A stretch of 39,888 nt of DNA from Thermoguttaceae bacterium (GTDB taxonomy: Bacteria > Planctomycetota > Planctomycetia > Pirellulales > Thermoguttaceae): NCBI GenBank assembly GCA_025062105.1, contig JANXAQ010000256.1, forward strand, positions 1 through 39,888, read 5' to 3'. This document shows positions 8,029-17,379 of this stretch, piece after piece. The notes beneath the pieces were generated by a model. The model searched no databases and had not been told where the DNA came from. It worked only from the letters and a program-made list of their open reading frames with translations. The stretch's first letter is position 1. The number at the start of each line of letters is the position of its first letter. The position numbers and the translations under genes were made by a program.

Positions 8029-9222
8029 TCAAAAGGATGCCGAGGTGCTGTCAGGTTGTTGTGTTTCGAGTTCCAGTAAATCCCGAAAGCGGACGAAGAC
8101 CCGGATCGGCCCTTGGATGCCTACGTTGACCATATAATTGCGCAGCCGGTGCCGAACCGCTGGTGTGATCTCTTGGCCCTTGGGGCACAAAAGGGTACCA
8201 TGAATGGAGCGGACATCTTCGGCTAGGATCATGCCATCGACCAATTGATTGACCCGGACTTCTCGGACCGCATATTCTTCGCTAATTTCCAGGGCGTGTT
8301 TGAGGGCTTCCACCACTTGGGGATCATACCAGCCTTGGCGTTGGCGGAGATGGACAAAGGCCATTTCCGGCTGAAGACCAGCAGCCATCAAAGCAGTCCA
8401 ATCCAATGCCACCTTCAAAATCCGAGCGCCCAATGGGATCTCCTGTCCAGCCCGGAAATCCTGTGGAAAACCTTTGCCGTTATAGAGCTTTTCCTGATAG
8501 CCGATGATCTCGGCCACCTCTTCTAGCCGAGGGATGTTTCGTATTAGTTCATGGCCCACTTTGGGATGCTGCTGATACAGTTCCAATTCGTCCGGGCTGA
8601 GGGATTCCCCTCGATAGACTTTGGCCAGGATTTTTTCCGGCACGGTAATGCAACCGATCTGGCACAAGGCAGCGGCGATCTCCACGGCCCACGCGTTTTC
8701 CACCTGGAGTTGCTCGCATATTTTATGGACGATACGCCGGACTTCGGAAGATCGGCCAAAGGCCTGCGGCTTGAGCATGGCCAGCACATCCACCAGTACC
8801 TTAATCGCTCCGCCTACGGTTTGAGACAAAAGTTGCCGTTCGGCTACTAGCAGCCGATGTTGTTCCAGGCCAGATTCTAAGGCCTTGGCAAAATCTTCCG
8901 GAGAGCAAGGTTTGGAAAGGAAGCGGAAGATGTGCCCCTCGTTGACCGCTTGAACCGCGGTCTGCAGGTCAGCATTGCCGGTGAGCATCATCCGGACCGT
9001 TAGCGGAGCAATCTGTTTGACCCGAACCAGCAATTCAATCCCATTCATGCCGGGCATCCGCATATCGGCTACAATCACCGCATAGGGGCCTCGCTCGGCA
9101 ATGGCCCGTAGGGCCTCTTCACCTCCCAAAGCCAAGTCGAGATTAAACCGTTTACGGAGCGTGCGCCGGTAGGCCTCTAAGATATTCGGTTCGTCATCCA
9201 CGCAAAGGATTTTCTCGTTCAT
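8029..9222 (-). CDS. Response regulator with degenerate HD-GYP domain
   Basis: 397 residues. Receiver 1-120 has a complete site (Asp9-10, Asp53, Thr81, Lys104). Residues ~140-300 follow an HD-GYP plan (VPEKILAK, QQHPKVGHELI, NGKGFPQDFRAGQEIPLGARI). The metal-binding HD pair is Cys187-Gln188 (ALCQIGC instead of LHDIGK), the first His region reads RSSEVRR, and HHE is YQE. It should therefore not hydrolyse cyclic di-GMP; a scaffolding or binding role is more likely. Residues ~310-380 resemble a small add-on domain (VRVNQLVDGMILAEDV). It is 159 bases after the intact HD-GYP gene and 17 bases before the hybrid kinase, so probably co-transcribed with the latter. RBS: AAAGGAGA before ATG. Confidence 0.88.
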   Translation of the reverse strand: MNEKILCVDDEPNILEAYRRTLRKRFNLDLALGGEEALRAIAERGPYAVIVADMRMPGMNGIELLVRVKQIAPLTVRMMLTGNADLQTAVQAVNEGHIFRFLSKPCSPEDFAKALESGLEQHRLLVAERQLLSQTVGGAIKVLVDVLAMLKPQAFGRSSEVRRIVHKICEQLQVENAWAVEIAAALCQIGCITVPEKILAKVYRGESLSPDELELYQQHPKVGHELIRNIPRLEEVAEIIGYQEKLYNGKGFPQDFRAGQEIPLGARILKVALDWTALMAAGLQPEMAFVHLRQRQGWYDPQVVEALKHALEISEEYAVREVRVNQLVDGMILAEDVRSIHGTLLCPKGQEITPAVRHRLRNYMVNVGIQGPIRVFVRFRDLLELETQQPDSTSASF

Positions 9223-9335
9223 GATAGGTCTCCTTTTTGCGTGGGAGGTATGCTATGTGCTTTCTTTTGCAGGAAAAGGCCCCGCATCCCAGGAGGTTGC
9301 CTTAGCATTTTTGCCTCTTTCATGGGCGGGAGAGG

Positions 9336-9359
9336 CCGGCTAGCCGTCAGGCTAGCCGG
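9336..9359. other. Perfect 10-bp stem-loop between two regulator genes
   Basis: CCGGCTAGCC-GTCA-GGCTAGCCGG lies between the stop of the HD-GYP gene (9382) and the next start (9222). No T-run follows on the minus strand, so it may be a processing or partial attenuation site rather than an intrinsic terminator. Confidence 0.55.
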
Positions 9360-9381
9360 GTAAGGGCATGTTGATCGCCAC

Positions 9382-10545
9382 TTACCCCAAATGGTCTTCC
9401 TGGGTAAAGACGGTTTTCCCTAACTCTGGTTCTCGGCCGTCTTCTAATTGACGACGGATTTCGCGGATTTCCGGCAAAGCTTTCTCAAAGGCGGAATAAG
9501 CTTCGGGATCGAAATGGGTACCAGATTTGCTTTGCATGATTTGGAGGGCTTCTTCTTCCGAACATGGTGGTTTATAGGGGCGATGGGATAGCAGTGCATC
9601 AAAGACATCGGCTACTGCCACAATCCGGGATTCCAAGGGGATTTCTTCCTGGGCCAACCCCAGGGGATAGCCGGTACCGTCCCATTTCTCATGATGGGTT
9701 AATGCGATGGTGGCTGCCATATCTAGAAGTGGATCAGATTCTGTGAAAATTGCCAGACTCAAATTACTCCAAGCAGCCCAAGGTAACATATTTTCAGGCG
9801 GTTCTCGGAGCATTCGTTCTCCGAAAACACAATGACGTTGCATGACCGCCCATTCGCCGGGGGTAAGCGGGCCGGGTTTGAAAAGGATGCGATCTGGAAT
9901 AGCTATTTTGCCGATGTCATGCAGCGGAGCTGCCAAAGCCAATTGTTCCAGATAATCCTGGGGTAGGCCAAGAGTATGTCCGATAGCCCGACTGATGGCG
10001 CCGACCCGGATGACGTGGTTGCCGGTCTCAGGATCTCGATGTTCGGCCACTCGGCCTAACCGATAGATAATGCGCAACTGCGCCCGTTTGAGTTCCACAC
10101 CTTGCCGGGTTACCTGTTCGACTAAATGCTGATTTTGCCTTTTGAGCTGATCTAACTGCGATTTTAGCCGAAGCACGTTTTCCAACCGGGCTATTAATTG
10201 GGTGGCCTCCACCGGTTTTGTGAGCAGATCGACCGCTCCTAGCCGAAGGGCATCGACTTTTAGCCCCGGCTCCTGCAAGCCGGTTAAGACTACTACGGGC
10301 AGATCACGGGTTTTTTCATGGGCTTGGATTCGGCGGATCAGTTCCAGCCCCGTCATACCGGGCATTTTGATATCTGTTACTACGGCATCACAAGGCTGGT
10401 GTAAGAGGTGCTGCCAAGCTTCTTCCGGATGATTTATATAGACCATCTCCCATTGGTCCCGGAAGTTGCGGAGTGTCCGGCGAAGGGCCTCCAGCACTTT
10501 TGGTTCATCGTCCACAAACAGGATCCGTTTTTTGGTATTGTTCAT
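9382..10545 (-). CDS. RpfG-type response regulator, active-looking HD-GYP
   Basis: 387 residues. Receiver 1-125: Asp12-13, phospho-Asp58 (VVTDIKMPG), Lys110 (LLTKPVEA). Coiled linker ~125-160. HD-GYP 160-370 with His209-Asp210 (LHDIGK), HHE 284-286 and GYP 292-294 (DGTGYP), plus RIVAVADVFDAL. All metal ligands of cyclic di-GMP phosphodiesterases are present, so phosphorylation by the upstream kinase probably controls c-di-GMP breakdown. The ATG at 10545 is chosen for GGGGAG eight bases upstream. The start lies inside the kinase gene (41-base overlap), which indicates translational coupling. A ~20-residue insertion (WSNLSLAIFTESDPLLD) sits before the HHE motif, a place where family members vary. 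Confidence 0.92.
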   Translation of the reverse strand: MNNTKKRILFVDDEPKVLEALRRTLRNFRDQWEMVYINHPEEAWQHLLHQPCDAVVTDIKMPGMTGLELIRRIQAHEKTRDLPVVVLTGLQEPGLKVDALRLGAVDLLTKPVEATQLIARLENVLRLKSQLDQLKRQNQHLVEQVTRQGVELKRAQLRIIYRLGRVAEHRDPETGNHVIRVGAISRAIGHTLGLPQDYLEQLALAAPLHDIGKIAIPDRILFKPGPLTPGEWAVMQRHCVFGERMLREPPENMLPWAAWSNLSLAIFTESDPLLDMAATIALTHHEKWDGTGYPLGLAQEEIPLESRIVAVADVFDALLSHRPYKPPCSEEEALQIMQSKSGTHFDPEAYSAFEKALPEIREIRRQLEDGREPELGKTVFTQEDHLG

Positions 10546-11974
10546 ACGATGTACTCCCCTGAGCAGACTGGATGGGAAGCCGGACAATAAAGGTAGTACC
10601 TTTGTTGACTTCCGAGTAGAACGTAATTTCCCCTTTATGTTTTTCCACGATGATCGAACGAGCGATGGCTAAGCCTTGGCCAGTGCCTTTGCCTACCGGC
10701 TTAGTAGTAAAGAAGGGTTCAAAAATTCGGCTTTGGATTTCTGGCCGGATACCGATGCCGGTGTCTTCGATCTCTACACGAACCCAATTGCCTTCTCGAC
10801 AAGTGCGAAGGATGATTCGGCCTTTGAGGCCGGGCCGGCAATTGTTTTTTTCGGCAATGGCATGGGCGGCGTTGACAATGAGGTTTAAAAAGACCTGGTT
10901 ACATTCTCCAGGCACACAGACGACCGGCGGTAAATCGGGCGCAAAATGCTTTTCCACATCAGCAACATATTTCCACTCATTCCGGGCCACCGTCAGGCTA
11001 GCTTCCAGCAAGCGGTTGATGTCGGCTGGTTGCCGCTCCTGTCCAGGATGCGAAATCTCTTTCATGGACCGGACGATCTCGGCCACCCGTTGCAAACCCT
11101 CCATAGCTTGTTCCAAAGCCTCCGGAATCTCCTGAAGGAGATAATCGAAATCCACTTTGTGAGCACACTCTTGGAGTCGATGCAGGGTATCTCGAAGCCT
11201 TTCGTCCCACCGAACGTTCGCTGGGGTAGCCTGTGCCAGCAATTGTTGGCAAGTTTCTAGTACTGGCCTTAGTTCGCAGAAGACCTCCTGCACAAACCGC
11301 ACATTGTCGGCGATATATTGGGTAGGGGTATTGATTTCGTGGGCGATCCCGGCCGCCAATTGTCCGATCGATTCCAACTTCTGCGCTTGGCGTAGTTGTG
11401 TTTCTAGCAGTTTGCGTTGGGTGATGTCTCGGAAGATGCCGGCGAAGATTTCCCGCTCGCCTACGCGGACCCGGCTGGTGGCTAATTCCACAGGAAAAAC
11501 GGTGCCGTCTTTACGTCGGCCTTCTACCTCGCATGGTGCCGACGGCCCACCACCTTTAGCACCGGGAGAAAGCATCTGTTCGACAAGCGATTGGGGCGTT
11601 CGACGCATCGCCGGTTCCAAGATGGAAATATACCGACCTACCAACTCCTCCGACTGGTACCCGAACATCTTACAGGCCTGTTCGTTGACTGACTGGATGC
11701 GGCCTTCGGCATCCACAGTGATAATGCCGTCGGCTGCGGTCATCATGACGGCCTGCAGGTTCCGAAGATGTTCTTGTTGTTCTTGCAGACGACGTTCCCG
11801 TTCCTCGATGGCAGCGGCCACAGCTTCGGTATGCGAAGCCTTCAAGGTGTCCAACTCCGCCAATAGATGTTCGATCCGCCGCTGCAGTCGGGTTTCTGTA
11901 TTGAGAGCCTCCGGACCGTCAGCCCCCGCAATCGCTGCAAACAGACTTTGGAGATCCGATACTATTAAGTCCAT
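10505..11974 (-). CDS. PAS sensor histidine kinase
   Basis: About 489 residues, cytoplasmic. Coiled coil ~28-72, PAS ~75-190 (DGIITVDAEGRIQSVNEQA, EGRRKDGTVFPVEL), HisKA with His212 in AGIAHEINTPTQYI, a long helical insertion, then HATPase (NLIVNAAHAI, IEDTGIGI, GKGTGQGLAIA). The H-box HEINTPxQYI is shared with the hybrid kinase at 5396-8011, so the two are a related pair. I chose ATG 11974 (GGAG six bases upstream) over a GTG at 12007. It follows the HDOD gene by 39 bases and overlaps the HD-GYP regulator by 41 bases; that regulator is the likely phosphate target. The sensed signal is not evident. Confidence 0.9.
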   Translation of the reverse strand: MDLIVSDLQSLFAAIAGADGPEALNTETRLQRRIEHLLAELDTLKASHTEAVAAAIEERERRLQEQQEHLRNLQAVMMTAADGIITVDAEGRIQSVNEQACKMFGYQSEELVGRYISILEPAMRRTPQSLVEQMLSPGAKGGGPSAPCEVEGRRKDGTVFPVELATSRVRVGEREIFAGIFRDITQRKLLETQLRQAQKLESIGQLAAGIAHEINTPTQYIADNVRFVQEVFCELRPVLETCQQLLAQATPANVRWDERLRDTLHRLQECAHKVDFDYLLQEIPEALEQAMEGLQRVAEIVRSMKEISHPGQERQPADINRLLEASLTVARNEWKYVADVEKHFAPDLPPVVCVPGECNQVFLNLIVNAAHAIAEKNNCRPGLKGRIILRTCREGNWVRVEIEDTGIGIRPEIQSRIFEPFFTTKPVGKGTGQGLAIARSIIVEKHKGEITFYSEVNKGTTFIVRLPIQSAQGSTSYEQYQKTDPVCGR

Positions 11975-12013
11975 CCTCGTCTCCGGAACCGATAAATTTG
12001 CAAACACCTAGCT

Positions 12014-12886
12014 TCACAACTGGAACAAGGCAATGCTTTTTTCTGTTTCTCGATCCAGGTCTTCGGCCAACACGGCGATGTCTTCTCGCGTCAGTTGCAA
12101 GATCGCAATGGCGGCCTGGGAGAAACGTACTAGATTCTTACCCATGGCGGGAATTCCTTTCAGCGTGCAAATGACATTGGCTGTCTCCACACAGGCCACC
12201 AGCAAAGCAGCCTCCCCTTTGCATGCAGCCGTCTGATGATGCCAACGGATCATTTGCCGAAGTTCTTCGGGAAATTTCCATCCCTCAGCTACTTTCTCTC
12301 CTACAGCAGTATGATCGTAGCCGAAAATCCGCCGCTCAGTCTCCAACAGCGTTTCTTCCGGCCGAAGTTGCTGGACCACCTCCCGAAACCCCGCATGGGC
12401 GTATTGGTCCAACAGAATGATGCCAATATCGTGCAGCAGGCCGCCGAGGAAAGCGTCTTCAAAATTCGCCATCTTCCGTCGCATCGCGATCATCCGGGCA
12501 CAAATGCCCACCGAAACCAGATGTTTCCACAAACCGGTGCGGCTGTAGGAACCAATCTGTTGCTCTTTTTTAAACAGTTCACTCACACTGGCCGTCATCG
12601 CCAAATTGCGAATCTGTTTCAGGCCTAAATAAGCAATCGCCTGCTGCAAGTTGGTAATTTTGGTCCGCAGTGCATACGCCGAGGAGTTCACACAGCGCAA
12701 TACTCGGGCGCTGAGGGCGGCGTCGCATTCCATGACTTCCTTAAGGTCGGCGGCACTGGAGTTCGGGTCGCTGGCCACTTGCATGACCCGCAGCGCCACC
12801 TGCGGCAGGGTAGAAATATCATCAATACGCCGGAGAAGTTGCTCTAGCGTTGGCCGCCCAGGCCGGTAGGTGCACAATAGATTCAT
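12014..12886 (-). CDS. HDOD domain protein
   Basis: 290 residues, almost all HDOD domain (~12-220): TLPQVALRVMQVASDPNSSA, DAALSARVLRCVNSSAY, QAIAYLGLKQIRNLAM, and an HD-like GGLLHDIGIILLDQYA with WHH later (RWHHQT). HDOD proteins are usually non-enzymatic signalling partners of c-di-GMP and two-component systems. The HD pair at ~152-153 is retained here. It is first in the minus-strand cluster. Ribosome site GGGGAGAGG lies five bases before ATG. It is divergently arranged with glgC across a 473-base gap, so the cluster promoter should lie at about 12890-13000. Confidence 0.9.
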   Translation of the reverse strand: MNLLCTYRPGRPTLEQLLRRIDDISTLPQVALRVMQVASDPNSSAADLKEVMECDAALSARVLRCVNSSAYALRTKITNLQQAIAYLGLKQIRNLAMTASVSELFKKEQQIGSYSRTGLWKHLVSVGICARMIAMRRKMANFEDAFLGGLLHDIGIILLDQYAHAGFREVVQQLRPEETLLETERRIFGYDHTAVGEKVAEGWKFPEELRQMIRWHHQTAACKGEAALLVACVETANVICTLKGIPAMGKNLVRFSQAAIAILQLTREDIAVLAEDLDRETEKSIALFQL

Positions 12887-13359
12887 GGCCTCTCCCCAAC
12901 CCCCTTCCAGACCAAATCATACTACCGATATAAACACTTTTGGGGGATTCGCCCCCTTCTAGAGAGCTCTCCCCAGCCCCCCTTAATAGCGCCTTCGTCC
13001 CCGATGCCTCATTATTTCCTCTGCTGAAAGTCTAGTTTAAAACCCCTTTTGAGCGAGAAATGTTTCCCCTTTCGGCTGGTAATTGCCTTTGGGTATTCCA
13101 TCTGACAGCGGCCAGGAAAAATCGAGAGATCCTCTTAAGCTGCCCACAATATGGGTTTGCCTCCCCCCCAGTTGTATTGAACTAAATAGATCAATTGCCT
13201 GCGCTCTGGGCCGGAGGCGTTTTCTATTCAGGGCTTTGGCCTGCGGATTGTCCCACCAAAAAGGGGCTAGGTCCGGGGGCTCTCTTGTTTTTGCGGAAAT
13301 CCTCCTTCTACAATCCCAAAAAGCGAACAATTGTGGTTCTAGACTAAGGAGAGGATCGT
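12887..13359. other. Divergent intergenic region between HDOD cluster and glgC
   Basis: No gene seen. It must hold two divergent promoters. A small hairpin GGGGG-ATTCG-CCCCC lies at 12942-12956, and AAGGAGAGG at 13346-13354 is the glgC ribosome site. I cannot place -10/-35 boxes with confidence. No family A or B repeat is present. Confidence 0.5.
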
Positions 13360-14643
13360 ATGAAGAACATGGTGGTGTTGGTTTTGGGAGGGGGCAGAGG
13401 TACTCGGCTTTATCCGCTGACGAAGTTCCGGGCCAAACCCGCTGTACCGATTGCCGGGAAATATCGCCTGATCGACATTCCGATTTCCAATTGCATTAAT
13501 AGCGGCCTGAACCATATCTATGTGCTCACGCAGTTTTTGTCAGTTAGCCTTCATCGGCATATTCGATCAACCTACGTCTTTGACCCGTTCAGTCGAGGGT
13601 TTGTGGAAATCCTAGCTGCCCAGCAGACCAGTACCCGCCAAGATTGGTACCAAGGCACAGCCGACGCGGTGCGTCGGAATCTCCGGTATGTCAAAGAGCC
13701 GGGTATTGACTATGTGCTGATCCTGTCTGGCGACCAACTGTACCGAATGGATTTTCGGACCATGCTCCGCACCCATCAGCGCAGTGGGGCCGACGTAACT
13801 ATTTCGGCCACCCCAGTCCATCGGCACCAGGCCCATGCCTTCGGCATCATGCGAGTGGATGATACGGGCCGGGTGGTCGGCTTCCTAGAAAAACCAAAAA
13901 CCGAAAAAGAATTGGATATGGTCCGCACCGATCCGGCTTGGATTGACGCCCACGGCATTCAAAGCCAAGGCCGTGATTGCCTGGCCAGCATGGGCATCTA
14001 CCTGTTCAACCGAGATACCCTAGTCGATCTGTTAGAGAAGACGGATTATCAGGACTTTGGCAAAGAGGTCTTTCCCGCTTCGATCCGAGCCCGGCATGTC
14101 CAAGTGCATCTATTTGACGGGTACTGGGAAGATATCGGCACGATTAAATCATTCTTCGAGGCTAACCTGGCGCTGACCAAACCAGGTCGAGCTTTTGAAC
14201 TTAACGTACAGGATGCTCCAATTTTCAGTCGGGCTCGTTTTCTGCCGCCTTCTCGGATCGACGGCGCTACGATCCGCTGCAGTCTGGTGGCCGACGGCTG
14301 CACCATCGGCGAAGGAACCACTATCGAAAACAGCATTATCGGCCTCCGCAGCATTATCGGCCGAAATGTAACGATCCGAAACGCCGTCCTAATGGGAAAC
14401 GACTTTTTCCAGATCCCAGGCTTGCCAGCCGGTATGGGACCTTATGGGGTACCACTTGGTATCGGGGATGGTACGCTGATCGAAAACGCTATTATCGATA
14501 AAAACTGTTGTATTGGTCCTCATTGCCGCCTCGTACCACCCCCAGGCCAACAGGAAACCCCTGAAACCGAATACGGCATGGTGCGGGACGGCATCTTGGT
14601 CATTCCCAAAGGGGTTACCCTGGGTGAAGGCTGGCACATGTAA
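13360..14643 (+). CDS. glgC: Glucose-1-phosphate adenylyltransferase
   Basis: 427 residues, close to the usual GlgC length. It makes ADP-glucose from ATP and glucose-1-phosphate for glycogen synthesis. Nucleotide-binding loop GGGRGTRLYPLT (10-21) with following AKPAVP; WYQGTADAVRRN (97-107); GDQLYRMD (124-131) with catalytic Asp131; sugar-phosphate Lys178 in FLEKPK; YWEDIGTIKSF; and a C-terminal left-handed beta-helix of hexapeptide repeats (GTTIENSIIGLRSIIGRNV) that forms the tetramer and allosteric site. The end GILVIPKGVTLGEGWHM is of the plant/cyanobacterial-like type. Strong RBS AAGGAGAGG. It stands alone, with no glgA or glgB in the window. Confidence 0.97.
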   Translation: MKNMVVLVLGGGRGTRLYPLTKFRAKPAVPIAGKYRLIDIPISNCINSGLNHIYVLTQFLSVSLHRHIRSTYVFDPFSRGFVEILAAQQTSTRQDWYQGTADAVRRNLRYVKEPGIDYVLILSGDQLYRMDFRTMLRTHQRSGADVTISATPVHRHQAHAFGIMRVDDTGRVVGFLEKPKTEKELDMVRTDPAWIDAHGIQSQGRDCLASMGIYLFNRDTLVDLLEKTDYQDFGKEVFPASIRARHVQVHLFDGYWEDIGTIKSFFEANLALTKPGRAFELNVQDAPIFSRARFLPPSRIDGATIRCSLVADGCTIGEGTTIENSIIGLRSIIGRNVTIRNAVLMGNDFFQIPGLPAGMGPYGVPLGIGDGTLIENAIIDKNCCIGPHCRLVPPPGQQETPETEYGMVRDGILVIPKGVTLGEGWHM

Positions 14644-14712
14644 GGCCACCCCTTTCTTAGATCAGCTTTCGCCGTTCTTTGGAACTTTTATCTCCAGCAC
14701 CTAGGCTTTAAG

Positions 14713-14861
14713 CTCAAGTTTTGACGTTTTTTCCCTAACTTTTTGGCCTCGAATAGTTACGGCGAAACTTATTTTTGTTCACCTAATTTCCTAACTCCAA
14801 CATTTGCAAGGAGTTTGAGCTTTACCCCTCCAGGGCGAGGCCAAAAATAGCAACAGTGGAG
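14713..14861 (-). mobile_element. Family A element A4
   Basis: Reverse copy, degenerate ends (CTCAAGTTTTGACGTTTT). It lies just after glgC. Exact target duplication TTAAG at 14708-14712 and 14862-14866. Confidence 0.85.
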
Positions 14862-14951
14862 TTAAGGACTCTTTATTCACTAAATCCCCTCACGCCAATA
14901 TTTTCGAGGACCTACAACATCTAAAGGAAGAGCCACCTTAACAACTGGCAA

Positions 14952-15267
14952 ACCTCGAGTTTGCTGGCCTAAAGCTAGCAAGCAGTGTGTCCAAAAACCA
15001 AGTACCTCGTACCTATTGGAGACAGGAACCTCTGCATAATTCAAAGGGGATGTATTTATACCATTTTGGCTTGGCCTCCCTCTAACACAACATATGGGGT
15101 TGCCTGCAGTGCTAGCACCCAATAAATAGTATCAGTCCAGGTAGGACAACGGAACGGGTAGAAATCAAAAGTTCACAAAGTTCACTACATGTTCAGGATT
15201 TTGCAAAGGTTCCAGACACTATAAGTTATGGATAGAAAACTAATTCGGGAAAACGGCAAAAGTCGAG
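14952..15267 (+). mobile_element. Family A relic split by element B1
   Basis: The left part, 14952-15024, reads CTCGAGTTTGCTGG, ending AAGTACCTCGTACCTATTGG, which matches the A-core AAGTCCTTGTAACTATTGG. The right part, 15219-15267, ends GGGAAAACGGCAAAAGTCGAG, split by B1. About 35 bases of the A centre are missing. Confidence 0.65.
15025..15213 (+). mobile_element. Family B element B1
   Basis: 189 bp. GGAACCTCTGCATAATTC at the left; TTCACTACATGTTCAGG and TTGCAAAGGTTCC at the right. Exact 5-bp duplication AGACA at 15020-15024 and 15214-15218. Inserted into a family A relic. Confidence 0.85.
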
Positions 15268-15468
15268 CATAAAAAGAAAAGGCATTTGCTCCATCCTGCT
15301 GCACAGGAGAGGTTGGCCGGGAGAGAGAAGGCACCTGTGAAAAAGTGCTGTTCATATTAGCATGTGAAGGATAATAAATCCCAGTGGGACAGGGTAAAAA
15401 GGGAGTACGCCATTCGGCTGAAGCCCACCGAAATTGGCTACCGTGGCGTTTCAGAAAGGTCTGCGATC

Positions 15469-17016
15469 ATGCTTCGGATTGACTATCAGCTTCGTCCGGC
15501 GGATCTTCTTGCGGCCATCGGGCGGATGTGGGAGTTATCGGCAGAGAAAATTTCGGCCATTGAGCAGGTCTGGGCGAATCGGCATGATGCTCCGGTCTTT
15601 ACCGTGCAAGGCCGATATACCAGCCAGGCCTGGACTGACTGGACGCAGGGGTTCCAATACGGGTCGGCTCTGTTGCAGTTTGACGCCACTGGCCAAGAAG
15701 AGTTTTTGCAGCTGGGCCGCAGAGGGACCTTGACCAAAATGGCACTGCATCTAACACATATCGGTGTTCATGATCATGGATTCAATAATGTCAGCACCTA
15801 CGGCAATTTGTGGCGGCTGATGGCAGAAGGCCGACTGCCGGAAAATCCTTCAGAACGAGTTTTGTATGAACAGGCTTTAAAAGTTTCCGGAGCCGTTCAG
15901 GCGGCTCGATGGATGCGAACGGCCGACGGACTAGGATACATATATTCATTTAACGGTCCCCATTCCCTTTTCTGCGACACGATCCGATCCCTGCGCAGCC
16001 TGGCCTTGGCGCACCAGTTGGGTCATCGGCTTTGCGGAGAACAGGATGAGCGGATTTCGCTATTGGAGCGGCTCGTCCACCATGCTCGAACCACAGCCCG
16101 GTATAATATCTATTACGGCCAAGGTCGTGATATCTACGATGTACGGGGCCGGGTGGCTCATGAAAGTTTGTTTAATCCCCGAACTGGCCAATACCGTTGC
16201 CCCAGCACCCAGCAGGGTTATTCCCCATTTAGCACTTGGACCCGGGGATTGGCTTGGGTGATCCTCGGCTATGCAGAACTATTGGAGTGGCTGGACTCCA
16301 GAGCCGATGAAGAACTGGAACCTTTTGGTGGCCGCCCCGAGCTGGAAGAGTTTATGTTGGAGGCAGCTCGAGCCACGGCCGACTTCTATATCCAACAGAC
16401 ACCTACCGATGGCATCCCCTACTGGGACACCGGTGCCCCGGGGCTGAGGTATCTGGGCGATTATCTAGATCGGCCTGCAGATCCGTTCAACCGATATGAA
16501 CCAGTAGATAGTTCGGCGGCGGCCATCGCCTGTCAGGGACTACTTCGATTAGGCCACTATTTGAGCCAGCGGGGCACTGAGCACACACATTCAGCTCCAG
16601 CTAACCACAACATGGAAGAACCTTTCCAGAATCGTTCTCCTGCCCAGGTGGTCCGGGGCTGCGGTGCTCAACCCTCTGCCCAAACAGAGCTGCTCGCAGC
16701 TGGGCCAGCAGTGCCCGCTCCAGTCTCGGAAGCAGTCCGCTACTTCCAAGCGGGGCTAACCGTGCTGCGGACTTTGCTGTCCGAACCATATCTAAGTACC
16801 CAACCTGACCATCAGGGCTTGCTCCTCCATGCCGTGTATCACCGCCCCCGGGGCTGGGACTATGTGCCACCAGGCCATAGGATTCCTCATGGTGAGTCTT
16901 GTATGTGGGGCGATTACCATTTGCGGGAAGTGGTCCTTTATCTCGGACGCCTAGCGCAGGGCGCCCCTTATCACTGCTTTTTCGGCCCTCATGAACGAAA
17001 AAAGCCCCCTGCTTAA
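15469..17016 (+). CDS. GH88-family (unsaturated uronyl) hydrolase
   Basis: About 515 residues from ATG 15469, preceded by AAAGGT; a GTG at 15364 would add 35 residues, but that stretch is rich in AGG codons and lacks a ribosome site. It has the (alpha/alpha)6 barrel signature of family 88. HDHGF carries the first catalytic Asp (Asp102), FCDTIRSL carries the second (Asp170), followed by QGYSPFSTWTRGLAW, PVDSSAAAIACQGLLRL and HGESCMWGDYHLREVV. Family members remove the unsaturated uronic acid left by polysaccharide lyases, through hydration. No signal peptide is visible, so it is probably cytoplasmic. A ~60-residue low-complexity insert (QRGTEHTHSAPANHN to PAPVSEA) lies before the last motif. 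No lyase or sugar transporter is adjacent, so the substrate is unknown. Confidence 0.87.
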   Translation: MLRIDYQLRPADLLAAIGRMWELSAEKISAIEQVWANRHDAPVFTVQGRYTSQAWTDWTQGFQYGSALLQFDATGQEEFLQLGRRGTLTKMALHLTHIGVHDHGFNNVSTYGNLWRLMAEGRLPENPSERVLYEQALKVSGAVQAARWMRTADGLGYIYSFNGPHSLFCDTIRSLRSLALAHQLGHRLCGEQDERISLLERLVHHARTTARYNIYYGQGRDIYDVRGRVAHESLFNPRTGQYRCPSTQQGYSPFSTWTRGLAWVILGYAELLEWLDSRADEELEPFGGRPELEEFMLEAARATADFYIQQTPTDGIPYWDTGAPGLRYLGDYLDRPADPFNRYEPVDSSAAAIACQGLLRLGHYLSQRGTEHTHSAPANHNMEEPFQNRSPAQVVRGCGAQPSAQTELLAAGPAVPAPVSEAVRYFQAGLTVLRTLLSEPYLSTQPDHQGLLLHAVYHRPRGWDYVPPGHRIPHGESCMWGDYHLREVVLYLGRLAQGAPYHCFFGPHERKKPPA

Positions 17017-17217
17017 ACTTGGTTGCCCAAAACCGGCAGGCTCCCACACCGGGTAAAGCCACACCTTCCTAAGATAAATAAGCAACCATTGGATAGCAGA
17101 GGCTTCCCCCCACCTTTAAAATGTTTTAACATAGATCGAGTTTTGGTAACACCTCAGCCGAATCAAAAAGCTGGCTGTTGTGCTCTCTGGAAAAGCAGAG
17201 ATCCAGGTCACACAAAC

Positions 17218-17378
17218 TCTAAGGAAGCTGTCTGGAAATGCGTTTTTCCAGGGAAAATCAGCTCCGTAGGTGGATGAGCTAACATCCGGAAAGTGCCTAT
17301 TTTCCCTGTGTTTTGCTGGAAGAGCTGGTTCACCTCTATCGGGAAGGGTCTAAGTGTTGATTTCCAGGGAGCCTCTTA
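17218..17378. repeat. Family G palindromic repeat
   Basis: Ends are inverted: CTAAGGAAGCTGTCTGGAAA and TTTCCAGGGAGCCTCTTAG. Single copy seen. The ends resemble those of family D (AAGAGGCTGTCC). A5 is inserted at its right tip. Confidence 0.55.
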
Positions 17379-17379
17379 G

